Shown piece after piece: positions 45,079 through 54,203 of a stretch of 64,000 bases of DNA. Position 1 is the first letter of the stretch, and every line of letters begins with the position of its first letter. Source of the DNA: Chitinophagaceae bacterium (GTDB taxonomy: Bacteria; Bacteroidota; Bacteroidia; Chitinophagales; Chitinophagaceae); contig JADKKA010000007.1 of the NCBI GenBank assembly GCA_016720745.1, positions 69,291 through 133,290 of the forward strand. Direction: 5' to 3'. The notes beneath the pieces were generated by a model that worked only from the letters and a program-made list of their open reading frames with translations, did no database searches and was not told where the DNA came from. Position numbers and translations under genes: made by a program.

Positions 45079-45921
45079 ATGACGACAAAGATATTAGCGG
45101 CCGTATTCCTTCTTACAGTCTGTATTTCAGGCAATAATACTCTCCAGGCACAGGATGCGGTGGTGCAGGAAGGGGAGTTTGGCATCGGCGTTGGTGCCGG
45201 TCATTATTTTGGCGACCTGAATACCAGGGCCAAATTCAACAGGGCCAAAGTAGCGGCCTCCATCTTTTTCCGTAAAAATCTGGGTAACTATATTGCCCTT
45301 CGGGTAGGTGCCTCTTTTGCCCAACTGGGTTATTCTGACAAATACAACACCCATAACCAGTACATGCTGGAAAGAAACCTGAGCTTTAATAGCAAGGTTT
45401 GGGAACTGACCCTGCAGGGGGATTTCAATTTTTTCCGGTTTATGCCAGGTGATCCGGCCTTCAGTTTCACCCCTTATATCACGTTTGGAGCAGGTGTATT
45501 CAGCTATGATCCCTATGCCTACCTGAAAGGAAGAAAGGTCAATCTTCGTCCGCTGGGTACAGAAGGACAGGGAACCAATCCTTATAGCTCCATGGCCATC
45601 AGTATTCCTTTTGGTGGCGGATTCAAGTATGCCCTCAACGACCGGATCAATATTGGCTTTGAAGTATTACACCGTTTCACCAATACAGATTACCTCGATG
45701 ATGTGAGCAAGACCTACGCAGATCCTGCCACTTTTGTTCCTAATCCTGATGGCAGTCCTTCTGATGCTTTCCTGCTGCAGGACCGCTCTTACGAATATGG
45801 CATTAATGTAAACCGGAAGGGAACTTCCCGTGGAATGAGCAAACAAAAAGATCAGTTTGTAACGGCCATGTTCCATCTTTCTTTCAACTTGCAGTCTTAC
45901 CGCTGCCCTACGGCCAAGTAA
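45079..45921 (+). CDS. DUF6089 family outer-membrane beta-barrel protein (PorG-like)
   Basis: 280 residues with signal peptide (MTTKILAAVFLLTVCISGNN, cleavage near LQAQ) and beta-strand pattern of a small barrel: EFGIGVGAGHYFGDLNT, FSFTPYITFGAGVFSYDP, MAISIPFGGGFKYALND, INIGFEVLHRF. PorG of Porphyromonas, a component of the type IX secretion system, belongs to this family, but members occur without T9SS. It sits in its standard place between nadK and uppS. Confidence 0.85.
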   Translation: MTTKILAAVFLLTVCISGNNTLQAQDAVVQEGEFGIGVGAGHYFGDLNTRAKFNRAKVAASIFFRKNLGNYIALRVGASFAQLGYSDKYNTHNQYMLERNLSFNSKVWELTLQGDFNFFRFMPGDPAFSFTPYITFGAGVFSYDPYAYLKGRKVNLRPLGTEGQGTNPYSSMAISIPFGGGFKYALNDRINIGFEVLHRFTNTDYLDDVSKTYADPATFVPNPDGSPSDAFLLQDRSYEYGINVNRKGTSRGMSKQKDQFVTAMFHLSFNLQSYRCPTAK

Positions 45922-46043
45922 GATTCACCCCTTGGTGCTATTCATATGTTAAGAAAATCTAATTATTTAGCAGTACGGTTAAACGAACGATTCAAGTAGC
46001 TGTCTCTAAATAAACATAAATTTTAAACCTAACACCGAATTTT

Positions 46044-46454
46044 ATGCGCCTGACTAAAGTATTGTTCAGCCTTGCTATCCTGACCATTTTTACTGCCGGT
46101 ACTGCATTTACTCCCGTAAAGAAAGTAAATGGTGACTGGTTTTTCCTGGAAGACAAAAAAGTTGGTTTTGGAGTGGATCATGATGTAATCCACTTCGGCA
46201 ACTGGAAAGATGATGTTCGCCAGATCAAATTAAGAGTTACTGATGGTCCGCTCCGTATGTACAACATGATCATTCATTTTGACAATGGTACAACACAGTC
46301 TGTTGAACTTCGCAATAAGTTCAACGCAGGAACAGAAAGCCGTATTATTGATATGGATGGCGGACTTCGTCACCTGACCAAGATCGAATTCTGGTATGAA
46401 ACCAGGGGTTTTGCCCGCGGAAAATCCAGGATCGCGGTTTGGGGTCGCAACTAA
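46044..46454 (+). CDS. Secreted protein resembling DUF2541
   Basis: 136 residues, signal peptide about 1-23 (LTKVLFSLAILTIFTAG). The rest is an all-beta domain with VDHDVIHFGNWKDDVRQIKL, ESRIIDMDGGLRHLTKIEFW and GFARGKSRIAVWGRN, which I associate with DUF2541-like proteins. No function known. It interrupts the usual DUF6089-uppS neighbourhood together with the repeat that follows. Confidence 0.68.
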   Translation: MRLTKVLFSLAILTIFTAGTAFTPVKKVNGDWFFLEDKKVGFGVDHDVIHFGNWKDDVRQIKLRVTDGPLRMYNMIIHFDNGTTQSVELRNKFNAGTESRIIDMDGGLRHLTKIEFWYETRGFARGKSRIAVWGRN

Positions 46455-46479
46455 TCTCCCAGCCTCAAAATCTTTTTTC

Positions 46480-46710
46480 GCCACGAATGCACGAATATTT
46501 TTTCGTGAATTCGTGGCTTTCTTTTTTGTTTACCACGAAGGGTTTTGGCCACTAATTCACGAATTGTATTGTAATGAGATCGGGGCTGAGTAAAGATTAG
46601 TGCATTCGTGGCTTTATTTTTTGTCACGAAGGATATCAGCCACTAATTCACGAATTGTATTGTAATAAGATAAGGGCTGAGGAAAGTTTTAGTTCATTCG
46701 AGGCTTCTTT
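46480..46710. repeat. CACGAATTCGTGGC repeat family: hairpin plus tandem 91-base duplication
   Basis: A hairpin: GCCACGAATGCACGAA (46480-46495) pairs with TTCGTGAATTCGTGGC (46502-46517), one mismatch in 16; it starts 26 bases past a stop codon and could terminate transcription. Then two copies of a unit of about 91 bases: CACGAAGG..GCCACTAATTCACGAATTGT at about 46534 and 46625. A relative lies at 58365-58463. Confidence 0.7.
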
Positions 46711-46752
46711 TTAGTCCTTTTGCGGATGGTGGTTTAAAATGATAACTTCGCG

Positions 46753-47511
46753 ATGTTGACGCCTATGTCCACCATGATTGAACATATCGACAAAAGCAGG
46801 CTGCCCCGGCATATCGCCATCATCATGGATGGGAATGGACGCTGGGCAAAGGAAAAGGGGGAGGACCGGCTTTTCGGGCATTTTCATGGGGTGGAGAGTG
46901 TGCGGAATATTGTGGAGGGCTGTGCCGAACTGGGTGTGGAATACCTGACCCTCTATGCCTTTTCAACGGAAAACTGGGACCGGCCCGAGTATGAAGTGGT
47001 AGGACTGATGGAACTCCTGGTCAATACCATCCGAAAAGAAGTGGAGAGCCTCAATAAGAACAATATCAGGCTACATGTAATCGGCGATATGAGTATGCTC
47101 CCCGATTATGCGAGGGCCGAACTCAATGAAGCCCTGGAGATCACCAGTGAAAATACCGGCCTGAACCTGATCATGGCCCTGAGTTACAGCGGGCGCTGGG
47201 AACTGCTCAATGCAGTGAAGAATATCGCCTATGAGGTGAAACAGGGAAGGCTAAGCGTGGAAGCCATTGACCAGGATACTTTGCAACGTTATCTCTGTAC
47301 CAGCGGATTTCCCGATCCTGAACTCATGATCAGAACCAGCGGCGAATACCGGATCAGCAATTTCCTCCTCTACCAACTGGCTTATGCCGAGCTCTATTTT
47401 ACCCAGGTCAGGTGGCCCGATTTCCGGAAAGAGAACCTTTATGAGGCCATCCTCGACTACCAGAACCGGGAAAGGCGTTTTGGCAAGACCAGCGAACAGG
47501 TCCTAAGCTAA
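46753..47511 (+). CDS. uppS: Undecaprenyl diphosphate synthase (isoprenyl transferase)
   Basis: Makes the C55 lipid carrier for peptidoglycan. Family motifs: HIAIIMDGNGRWAKEKG (catalytic Asp in MDGNGRW), LTLYAFSTENWDRP and LMIRTSGEYRISNFLLYQLA, then FTQVRWPDF. About 250 residues. Three nearby ATGs are possible (46753, 46765, 46774); a near-consensus -7 box (TAACTTCG, 46743-46750) suggests the later ones. Cytosolic and membrane-associated; in the envelope block before bamA. Confidence 0.95.
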   Translation: MLTPMSTMIEHIDKSRLPRHIAIIMDGNGRWAKEKGEDRLFGHFHGVESVRNIVEGCAELGVEYLTLYAFSTENWDRPEYEVVGLMELLVNTIRKEVESLNKNNIRLHVIGDMSMLPDYARAELNEALEITSENTGLNLIMALSYSGRWELLNAVKNIAYEVKQGRLSVEAIDQDTLQRYLCTSGFPDPELMIRTSGEYRISNFLLYQLAYAELYFTQVRWPDFRKENLYEAILDYQNRERRFGKTSEQVLS

Positions 47512-47713
47512 AAACAGCCTCCTGGACCCTCTTTCCAGCCCCACATATTCATAAAATATCTAATTTATTCTTCTTTCCTGATTTCTTTAACAAAGACTTC
47601 AATTTTTTACCGTTATTTTGCCGCCTGTTTCAGCAGAGCTATATGTGTAAATAAAAGAAAATTAACTGCTTATAAATTCCCGGGTTCGGAGTGATCAACC
47701 AGAACATTTAAAC

Positions 47714-50449
47714 ATGCAACAAATTTTACTAAGGTTTAGTGCTGCCCTGATAATGACGGTGGTTTCCGTATTTCAAATGCAGGCACAGGTAGACACTACC
47801 ACACCCACATCGGCGGATCCTAAACTGACTGCCTGGAAAACATCCCGCATTCCCAAAGAATATACTGTTGCCGCTGTAAATATTACCGGCGTTCGTCACC
47901 TCGATACTTCCATCGTTTATTCCATCACGAATATTAACCCCGGTGATAAGTTCATGCATCCCGGATCTGATATTTTTGGAAAATCGATTGCTAATCTCTG
48001 GAGACAAAAATTATTTTCCAATGTGCAGATTTATGTAACGCGTGTGGATGATGACCGGGTTTGGATTGAAGTAAGTGTACAGGAGCGGCCCCGTCTGGGT
48101 AATTTCAAATTTGTTGGTCCTAAGAAAACTGAAGCTGAAGAACTGCAGACCAAGATCAACCTGGTGAAGCAAACCATCATCACGGAAAATACGCGCAGGG
48201 AGATCATTGAAAAGACAACGAAATTCTATACCGACAAGGCTTATCGTAATGTAACAGTTCGGATCGAAGAGAAGCCTGATACATCCTTTGCCAACTCCAG
48301 TGAAATCATCATTTATGTTGATAAAGGTGGTAAAGTGAAGATTGATAATGTTCGCTTCTACGGCAACGACAATGTGGATGATTTTCGTTTAAAAAAGCAA
48401 TTGAAGGGAACCAAGGAAATGGGCAAGATGACCCTGAATCCTGTGTACCAGGCCAGTCCTTACGGAACGGACAAACCTTTTTCATTCAGTCAGTGGCTGA
48501 AAGAATGGGGATTCCTTTCTCTCAGCAAAACAAAACGCCTGCTGGATCCCTGGTTCAGGTTCAAACTGAGCGGTGCAAAATTTGAGCAGACGAAGTATGA
48601 GGAAGACCGGGAGAAATTACTGGATTATTACAACTCCCTCGGTTACCGGGATGTACAGATCGTGGAAGATACCCTGCTCACGATTAACAAGACCGGCAAT
48701 ATCAATGTTGATATCAAAGTAGATGAAGGAAGAAAATATTATTTCGGCAATATCACCTGGAAGGGTAATGCCAAATACACCGATTCTACACTCAATAATA
48801 TTCTCGGTATCTCCAAAGGAGATGTTTATAACCTGTCTGCTTTAAACAGACGCCTGGGCAAGGAAGCTTCCCAGGAAGGTGGTGATATCAGTGGTTTGTA
48901 CATGGATGATGGTTATCTGTTTTTCCGTGCGGAACCAGTGGAAACAGCTGTGTACAATGATACTATTGACTATGAGATCCGCATCACGGAAGGACCACAG
49001 GCAAGGATCAAAAATGTGACTATTGCCGGCAACGAAAAAACAAAAGACCATGTTATCAGACGGGAACTCCGCACCATTCCGGGTGAACTGTTCAGCCGCT
49101 CTGACCTGATTCGTTCACAACGAGAACTGGCCAACCTGCAGTTCTTTAATCAGGAAACTATCAACCCCGGTGTGGTTCCCAATGCAGAAGACGGTACAGT
49201 GGACATCAACTGGAAGCTGGAAGAAAAATCATCTGATCAGCTGGAGTTATCTGCCGGTTGGGGTGGTGGTATCGGCTTAACCGGTACACTGGGTGTAACC
49301 TTCAATAACTTTTCGATCAAGAATATTTTCAAGAAAGCTTCCTGGGATCCATTGCCTACCGGCGACGGACAAAAACTGAGTCTGCGTTATCAGTCGAACG
49401 GTGTGGCTTTCCGCTCCCTCAACTTTTCATTTACTGAACCCTGGCTGGGAGGTAAAAAAAGAAACTCATTCACCATTGGAGTGAACAGCAGTAAGTTCTC
49501 CAATGCCTTTAACCAATTCGGTCAGATCGACCGGGCCAGGTCCGATACGAACTACCTGAAAACAACTGGTCTTTCTATTGCGCTTGGTAAGCAGCTGAAA
49601 TGGCCGGATGATTATTTCAACCTGGTGTACACGCTCAATTTCACACAGTATAAACTGATGAACTATCCCATCTTTGATGAGAATTTCAGAAGTGGTATCT
49701 CTAATAATATCAGTGCCAAGATCGCCATTCAGCGTTCATCGGTGTTTGATCCGATCTTCCCCAGGAGTGGTTCCAGCTTTATGGCCAGTGTTCAGTTCAC
49801 ACCCCCTTATTCCCTGATCAATAAAAGCATTACCAACTCCAACAATAAATACAAGAATCCGGAATACCATAAATGGCGTTTCAATGCAGAATGGTATGTG
49901 CCATTGGGTAAACCCATGGGTGCAGATAAGAACAGGCAGTTTGTGCTGAAGCTGGCTGCCAAGTATGGTTTCATGGGACGGTATAACAATAAACTGGATT
50001 ACTCACCCTTTGAAAGATTCCAGGTGGGTGATGCTGGTCTGACCAACAACTTTGGTTTGCTGGGTTATGATATCATTGCACACAGGGGATATCCGGTTTA
50101 CCAGAATTCCAACCCTTCGATTAATCCTGAAGACCAGCAGAATGCCAATCAGTTCTTCACCATCTTTAATAAATACCAGGTAGAGTTGCGTTTCCCGCTG
50201 GTGACCAATCCCAGCAGCACGATATACGCCCTTACCTTTTTTGAAGCAGCCAACGGGTGGTACAGTTACAAAGACTACAATCCATTCCGCTTAAGGCGCA
50301 GTGTGGGTGTGGGTATGCGTTTCTACCTGCCGATGTTTGGTCTGCTCGGATTTGATTACGGAGTGGGTCTGGACAGGATGAATAGCGCGAATCCGGGTCT
50401 GAAAGCGGCCTCCCGATTCACCTTTATGCTGGGCTTTGAACCAGAATAA
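47714..50449 (+). CDS. bamA: Outer-membrane protein assembly factor BamA
   Basis: 911 residues: signal peptide (about 1-24), POTRA domains (AAVNITGVRHLDTSIVYSIT, ARIKNVTIAGNEKTKDHVIR are clear starts) and a 16-stranded C-terminal barrel with the SVGVGMRFYLPMFGLLGFDY motif and a terminal FTFMLGFEPE. Between the POTRA repeats lies an insertion with KTKRLLDPWFRFKLSGAKFE, found in Bacteroidota BamA. It inserts barrel proteins into the outer membrane. The 202-base gap before it shows no gene. Skp genes follow. Confidence 0.95.
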   Translation: MQQILLRFSAALIMTVVSVFQMQAQVDTTTPTSADPKLTAWKTSRIPKEYTVAAVNITGVRHLDTSIVYSITNINPGDKFMHPGSDIFGKSIANLWRQKLFSNVQIYVTRVDDDRVWIEVSVQERPRLGNFKFVGPKKTEAEELQTKINLVKQTIITENTRREIIEKTTKFYTDKAYRNVTVRIEEKPDTSFANSSEIIIYVDKGGKVKIDNVRFYGNDNVDDFRLKKQLKGTKEMGKMTLNPVYQASPYGTDKPFSFSQWLKEWGFLSLSKTKRLLDPWFRFKLSGAKFEQTKYEEDREKLLDYYNSLGYRDVQIVEDTLLTINKTGNINVDIKVDEGRKYYFGNITWKGNAKYTDSTLNNILGISKGDVYNLSALNRRLGKEASQEGGDISGLYMDDGYLFFRAEPVETAVYNDTIDYEIRITEGPQARIKNVTIAGNEKTKDHVIRRELRTIPGELFSRSDLIRSQRELANLQFFNQETINPGVVPNAEDGTVDINWKLEEKSSDQLELSAGWGGGIGLTGTLGVTFNNFSIKNIFKKASWDPLPTGDGQKLSLRYQSNGVAFRSLNFSFTEPWLGGKKRNSFTIGVNSSKFSNAFNQFGQIDRARSDTNYLKTTGLSIALGKQLKWPDDYFNLVYTLNFTQYKLMNYPIFDENFRSGISNNISAKIAIQRSSVFDPIFPRSGSSFMASVQFTPPYSLINKSITNSNNKYKNPEYHKWRFNAEWYVPLGKPMGADKNRQFVLKLAAKYGFMGRYNNKLDYSPFERFQVGDAGLTNNFGLLGYDIIAHRGYPVYQNSNPSINPEDQQNANQFFTIFNKYQVELRFPLVTNPSSTIYALTFFEAANGWYSYKDYNPFRLRRSVGVGMRFYLPMFGLLGFDYGVGLDRMNSANPGLKAASRFTFMLGFEPE

Positions 50450-50494
50450 ATCGTCGTAAATTCCGGAATATAAAATCATTCAAACCCTTCTAAT

Positions 50495-51007
50495 ATGAAA
50501 AAGCTGCTGTTCTTCCTCCTATTATCCGGTATTGGTCTGGCAGGTGTTGCACAGAAATACGCAGTGATTGATACCCGTTATATCCTTGATAAAATGCCCG
50601 ATTATAAAGAGGCCCAGAAACAACTGGACGATATTGCAGCGGGCTGGCAGAAAGATATTGACGGGAAACAGGCCGAGCTGGACAGGATGTACAAGGATTA
50701 TGATGCCGAACAGGTAATGCTCAGCGAGGAACTGAAGAAAAAAAGGGAGGACCAGCTCTTTAATAAAGAAAAAGAACTCCGGGATTTGCAGCGCAAACGC
50801 TTTGGTTTTGAAGGGGATCTGTTCAAAAAAAGACAGGAACTGGTGAAGCCGATCCAGGACAAAGTGTATAATGCCATCCAGAAGATTTCCGTGGCAAGAG
50901 GCTATGACTTTGTACTAGATAAAAGTGAAGGAATTACCATTATCTTTGCCGACCCCAAACTGGACAAGAGTGAAGATGTGCTGAAAGAACTGGGGGTTAA
51001 AAACTGA
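50495..51007 (+). CDS. OmpH/Skp-family periplasmic chaperone 1
   Basis: 170 residues. Signal peptide (KKLLFFLLLSGIGLAGVA), then YAVIDTRYILDKMPDYKEAQ and long coiled-coil helices (about 55-120) rich in Lys/Glu, as in Skp, ending with ARGYDFVLDKSEGITIIFA. Skp holds unfolded outer-membrane proteins in the periplasm until BamA takes them. It starts 45 bases after bamA. Confidence 0.92.
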   Translation: MKKLLFFLLLSGIGLAGVAQKYAVIDTRYILDKMPDYKEAQKQLDDIAAGWQKDIDGKQAELDRMYKDYDAEQVMLSEELKKKREDQLFNKEKELRDLQRKRFGFEGDLFKKRQELVKPIQDKVYNAIQKISVARGYDFVLDKSEGITIIFADPKLDKSEDVLKELGVKN

Positions 51008-51140
51008 TGTTCCCCATTCCGGATAACTGTTAAAGAAAATGAAACAATACCCCGGGGCAGGCAACTAAATCAACCAAAAAAGTATCCATAAACTTGAACT
51101 GCCCGGGAATAAACCCGGTGTGATAAAAAAAACAAAGAAC

Positions 51141-51662
51141 ATGAAAAAATTCCTCTCAGTATTTATCCTTGCAGCTGTGCTGCTGATGAGCGCAGAAGCC
51201 GGGGCGCAGACGAAGATCGGCTATATCCGTATTGATGATATGGTTGCTTCCATGCCGGAAACTGCCAAGATTGATTCAATTCTCGAGAAGTACCAGAATG
51301 ACTCGATCAACCCCCGTTATGCCCAGATCGTTTCCCTTTATCAATACAAAGACAGTGTGTACAGGGATTCAGTGAAACCCGCTCCTCCGGCTGTAAAAAA
51401 GCAAATCGAAGAAGAACTGCCTTCACTGATTTATCAGATTCAAAACTGGCAGCAGATTGTGAACCAGGCGATCGAGGCAAGACAAAATGAGTTGCTGGCA
51501 CCCATCTACAGAAAAGTATTTGATGCCGTAAAAGCAGTTGCCAAGGAAAAAGGATATACCCATATCATGACCAAGGAAGCCCTGCTGGTAGCTCCCGATG
51601 CCGATGATATTATCGGACTCGTCGCTAACAAGCTGAAAGTGTCCCTTCCCAAGCCCAAATAA
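51141..51662 (+). CDS. OmpH/Skp-family periplasmic chaperone 2
   Basis: 173 residues from the ATG at 51141 (signal peptide KKFLSVFILAAVLLMSAEAG). IGYIRIDDMVASMPETAKID and the C-terminal AKEKGYTHIMTKEALLV parallel its neighbour, but the coiled-coil middle is shorter and differs. Tandem paralogues are standard in this phylum. A perfect terminator follows. Confidence 0.92.
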   Translation: MKKFLSVFILAAVLLMSAEAGAQTKIGYIRIDDMVASMPETAKIDSILEKYQNDSINPRYAQIVSLYQYKDSVYRDSVKPAPPAVKKQIEEELPSLIYQIQNWQQIVNQAIEARQNELLAPIYRKVFDAVKAVAKEKGYTHIMTKEALLVAPDADDIIGLVANKLKVSLPKPK

Positions 51663-51684
51663 AGGCTACATAAAATAATATCAG

Positions 51685-51716
51685 GAATACCCCCGGATTC
51701 GGGGGTATTCTGTTTT
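51685..51716 (+). terminator. Rho-independent terminator after the skp genes
   Basis: Perfect 11-base-pair stem GAATACCCCCG / CGGGGGTATTC with a 4-base loop, followed by TGTTTT. It closes the bamA-skp-skp transcript. Confidence 0.85.
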
Positions 51717-51722
51717 CAGGAG

Positions 51723-51730
51723 TACATTTG
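51723..51730 (+). promoter_or_regulatory. -7 element (TACATTTG) of murI, predicting a leaderless transcript
   Basis: Exact TAnnTTTG with its last base 5 bases before the ATG at 51735. The predicted transcription start coincides with the start codon. Confidence 0.6.
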
Positions 51731-51734
51731 TATT

Positions 51735-52568
51735 ATGTCGCAGGCTTCACCCATCGGTGTATTTGATTCCGGATTCGGCGGACTGACCGTGCTGAAAGAA
51801 ATAGTCAGCCGCCTGCCCCAATACGATTATCTCTACCTGGGTGATAATGCAAGAGCACCTTACGGAAACCGTTCCTATGATACCGTGTATCATTATACCC
51901 TGGAAGCCGTGCAATGGTTTTTTGATCAGGGATGTTCCCTGGTGATACTGGCCTGTAATACGGCTTCTGCAAAGGCCCTGCGGACCATCCAGCAGAATGA
52001 CCTGCCCCGTATCGCTCCGGATAAAAGAGTACTGGGCGTGATCAGGCCCACGGCAGAGATCATCGGCCGCTTTTCAGAAACAGGAAGTGTGGGGGTGCTG
52101 GCCACCAATGGTACAGTGGCCTCAGGTTCATATCCCATGGAAATCGAAAAGTTTTTTCCGGAGCTGAAAGTGTACCAGGAAGCCTGCCCGATGTGGGTGC
52201 CTCTTGCGGAGAATAACGAACATGAAAGCCATGGGGCAGATTACTTTATTAAAAAAAACCTGCAGCATATTTTTGAAAAGGGGGAAGATATTGATGTAAT
52301 CCTGCTGGGATGCACCCATTATCCCCTGCTTCGGGAAAAAATTGAAGAGCACCTGCCGGTGGGAGTGAAGCTTTTGGCACAGGGTGAGATTGTGGCAGAA
52401 AGTCTGGCCGATTATTTACAGCGCCATCCTGAAATTGAAAAGCAATGCAGCCGGAATGGCCGCCAGGTTTTTTATACAACCGATGATACTGCTGATTTCG
52501 ACAGTCATGGAGCCCTGTTTTATGGCCAGCCCATCAACTCTATTCATACAGAATTAGGCCATATTTAG
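51735..52568 (+). CDS. murI: Glutamate racemase
   Basis: Converts L- to D-glutamate for peptidoglycan. 277 residues. The two catalytic cysteines are in VILACNTASAKALR and VILLGCTHYPLL. IGVFDSGFGGLTVLKEI is the N-terminal signature, and LYLGDNARAPYG the substrate loop. It has its own promoter after the skp terminator. Confidence 0.95.
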   Translation: MSQASPIGVFDSGFGGLTVLKEIVSRLPQYDYLYLGDNARAPYGNRSYDTVYHYTLEAVQWFFDQGCSLVILACNTASAKALRTIQQNDLPRIAPDKRVLGVIRPTAEIIGRFSETGSVGVLATNGTVASGSYPMEIEKFFPELKVYQEACPMWVPLAENNEHESHGADYFIKKNLQHIFEKGEDIDVILLGCTHYPLLREKIEEHLPVGVKLLAQGEIVAESLADYLQRHPEIEKQCSRNGRQVFYTTDDTADFDSHGALFYGQPINSIHTELGHI

Positions 52569-52641
52569 ACTGATAATCAATAATTAACAATCGACCGGTA
52601 ATTTTTTTGCCTGATCTTTCCCTGTTCTGGTTTCCAACCCT

Positions 52642-52649
52642 TACCTTTG
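52642..52649 (+). promoter_or_regulatory. -7 element (TACCTTTG) of rpmH
   Basis: Exact TAnnTTTG. Predicted start near 52655, giving rpmH a leader of about 80 bases that contains the hairpin at 52702-52719. Confidence 0.6.
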
Positions 52650-52701
52650 CCGTCCTTTCACAAAACCACCGGTGTGGTGACCTGTGGTGATTATGAAACC
52701 T

Positions 52702-52719
52702 GGACCGTTCTCCCGGTCC
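52702..52719 (+). promoter_or_regulatory. Leader hairpin upstream of rpmH
   Basis: GGACCG / CGGTCC, 6 base pairs with a 6-base loop, 17 bases before the rpmH ATG. It may be a ribosomal-protein leader element; no known family is claimed. Confidence 0.45.
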
Positions 52720-52735
52720 GCATATTGAAAAAATT

Positions 52736-52891
52736 ATGAAACGTACATTCCAACCTCACCGTAAGCGTCGTAAAGCCGTACATGGTTTCCGTCAGCGTAT
52801 GGAAACTGCTAATGGCCGTAAAGTACTGGCCGCCAGAAGAAGAAAAGGTCGTAAAAAACTGACAGTTTCCGATGAAAGGAAACTGAAATAA
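52736..52891 (+). CDS. rpmH: 50S ribosomal protein L34
   Basis: A 51-residue basic protein, too short for most gene listings. MKRTFQPHRKRRKAVHGFRQ and METANGRKVLAARRRKGRKK are the L34 signature; the C-terminus has an extra LTVSDERKLK. It is followed by rnpA and yidD, the conserved rpmH-rnpA-yidD order. A GC-rich stem (GCCGGCGGC region with a T run at 52924-52947) lies between rpmH and rnpA. Confidence 0.95.
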   Translation: MKRTFQPHRKRRKAVHGFRQRMETANGRKVLAARRRKGRKKLTVSDERKLK

Positions 52892-52947
52892 GCCGTTATG
52901 CTGAGGTTTAAATAAATTCAAGCTCCGCCGGCGGCGGGGCTTTTTTT

Positions 52948-53322
52948 ATGAGCGGACAATTTACACTGCATAAAAAAGAAAGGCTGAAAAGCCGGAAGGC
53001 GCTGGAGCAATTATTCAGCTCCGGAAAGAGTTTTGTGATCGCTCCTTATCGCGTCATTTATCAGCCTGCTGAGACCGGATTACTTTTCACTGTGGGGGTG
53101 AGTGCCAGGAATTTTAAAAAAGCGGTGGACCGTAACCGGATCAAACGCCAGACCAGGGAAGCCTATCGGTTACAAAAATTGCCCCTGAAAGAATGGTTGA
53201 CTGCACAAGGAACCGGCTTACATCTTTTTCTTACTTATACGGCCCGGGAAAAAAAAAGATTTTTCATTGTTACAGGATGCGGTTCAGAAAATTATTTTGA
53301 AACTGATCAAAACACTGCATGA
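52948..53322 (+). CDS. rnpA: Ribonuclease P protein component, C-terminus apparently frameshifted
   Basis: Protein subunit of the tRNA 5'-processing enzyme. 124 residues as read. The N-terminal FTLHKKERLKSRKALEQLFS and the RNR motif KKAVDRNRIKRQTREAYRL are intact. After YTAREKKR the frame looks wrong: one base fewer in the A9-G-A-T5 stretch (53249-53264) changes the end to FSLLQDAVQKIILKLIKTLH and a stop at 53344, which matches the family helix and would overlap yidD by 26 bases. The given end is the raw reading. Confidence 0.88.
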   Translation: MSGQFTLHKKERLKSRKALEQLFSSGKSFVIAPYRVIYQPAETGLLFTVGVSARNFKKAVDRNRIKRQTREAYRLQKLPLKEWLTAQGTGLHLFLTYTAREKKRFFIVTGCGSENYFETDQNTA

Positions 53323-53549
53323 AAGTAATCCTCCGGCTGCTTAGCCTTCCTTTTATTGCAGTGATTAAAATTTACCAGTGGGTCATTTCCCCCTGGCTGG
53401 GGCCCAAATGCCGTTTTACACCTACCTGTTCCCATTATGCTGCAGAGGCTTTGAAAAAGCACGGGCTATTCAAAGGTTTCTGGTTATCGCTGAAAAGAAT
53501 TTCCAAATGTCATCCCTGGGGTGGCAGTGGGTACGACCCGGTTCCCTGA
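53319..53549 (+). CDS. yidD: Membrane protein insertion efficiency factor YidD
   Basis: 76 residues; the conserved LSLPFIAVIKIYQWVISPWL, KCRFTPTCSHYAAEALKKHG and CHPWGGSGYDPVP are all present. It assists YidC-dependent insertion in the inner membrane. The ATG overlaps the end of rnpA; yidC itself is not in this window. Confidence 0.95.
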   Translation: MKVILRLLSLPFIAVIKIYQWVISPWLGPKCRFTPTCSHYAAEALKKHGLFKGFWLSLKRISKCHPWGGSGYDPVP

Positions 53550-53557
53550 AATAAAAA

Positions 53558-53577
53558 ACCCCGGTCTTAACCGGGGT
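53558..53577. terminator. Bidirectional terminator between yidD and superoxide dismutase
   Basis: ACCCCGGT / ACCGGGGT, an 8-base-pair perfect stem with loop CTTA; A run before and T-containing stretch after. It serves the convergent genes on both sides. Confidence 0.8.
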
Positions 53578-53600
53578 CTGTATAGATAGTTTAGATCTTC

Positions 53601-54203
53601 TTAAGCTGCGTCAAATCTGTCAGCCACTTTTTTCCAATCAACCACATTCCAGAATGCGGCCAGGTAATCAGCTCTGCGATTCTGGTACTTCAGGTAATAA
53701 GCATGTTCCCACACATCTACGCCAAGGATCGGTGTGCCTTTTACATCGGCTACATCCATCAGTGGATTATCCTGGTTGGGGGTGGAACTGATTTCCAGTT
53801 TTCCGTCTTTCACCAGCAGCCATGCCCATCCGCTGCCAAAGCGGGTCATACCAGCCTGGGCAAATTTTTCTTTGAATGTTTCAAATGATCCAAATGTTTC
53901 GTGAATGGCTTCAGCCAGTTTACCGGCAGGCATTCCTCCACCTTTTTCGTCGAGGCTTTCCCAGAAGAAAGTATGGTTCCAGTGACCACCGCCATTATTA
54001 CGAACGGCCGGTGAAATTTTACCGGCACTAGCTACCAGTTCTGTCAGTGATTTATTTTCATGCTCGGTTCCGGCAATGGCTTTGTTCAGGTTATCTACAT
54101 AAGCCTGGTGGTGTTTGCCATGGTGAATCTGCATGGTTTGGGTATCAATATGCGGCTCGAGTGCATCATGTGCGTAAGGGAGGGGAGCGAGTGTAAATGC
54201 CAT
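53601..54203 (-). CDS. Superoxide dismutase, Fe/Mn family
   Basis: Converts superoxide to oxygen and peroxide. 200 residues. Metal ligands: His27 (QIHHGKHHQAY), the His of HWNHTFFW, and the Asp and His in DVWEHAYYLKYQNRR. Metal choice (Fe or Mn) cannot be set with certainty; GGHWNHTFFWESL with the later RFGSGWAWL fits either. No signal peptide; cytoplasmic. Confidence 0.95.
   Translation of the reverse strand: MAFTLAPLPYAHDALEPHIDTQTMQIHHGKHHQAYVDNLNKAIAGTEHENKSLTELVASAGKISPAVRNNGGGHWNHTFFWESLDEKGGGMPAGKLAEAIHETFGSFETFKEKFAQAGMTRFGSGWAWLLVKDGKLEISSTPNQDNPLMDVADVKGTPILGVDVWEHAYYLKYQNRRADYLAAFWNVVDWKKVADRFDAA

Noticed and set aside
51040..51115. CCCGGGGCAG and CTGCCCGGG flanking a 45-base loop between the two skp genes, considered as a riboswitch-like structure
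   Set aside because: The pairing is imperfect with a long loop; no known riboswitch core is visible.
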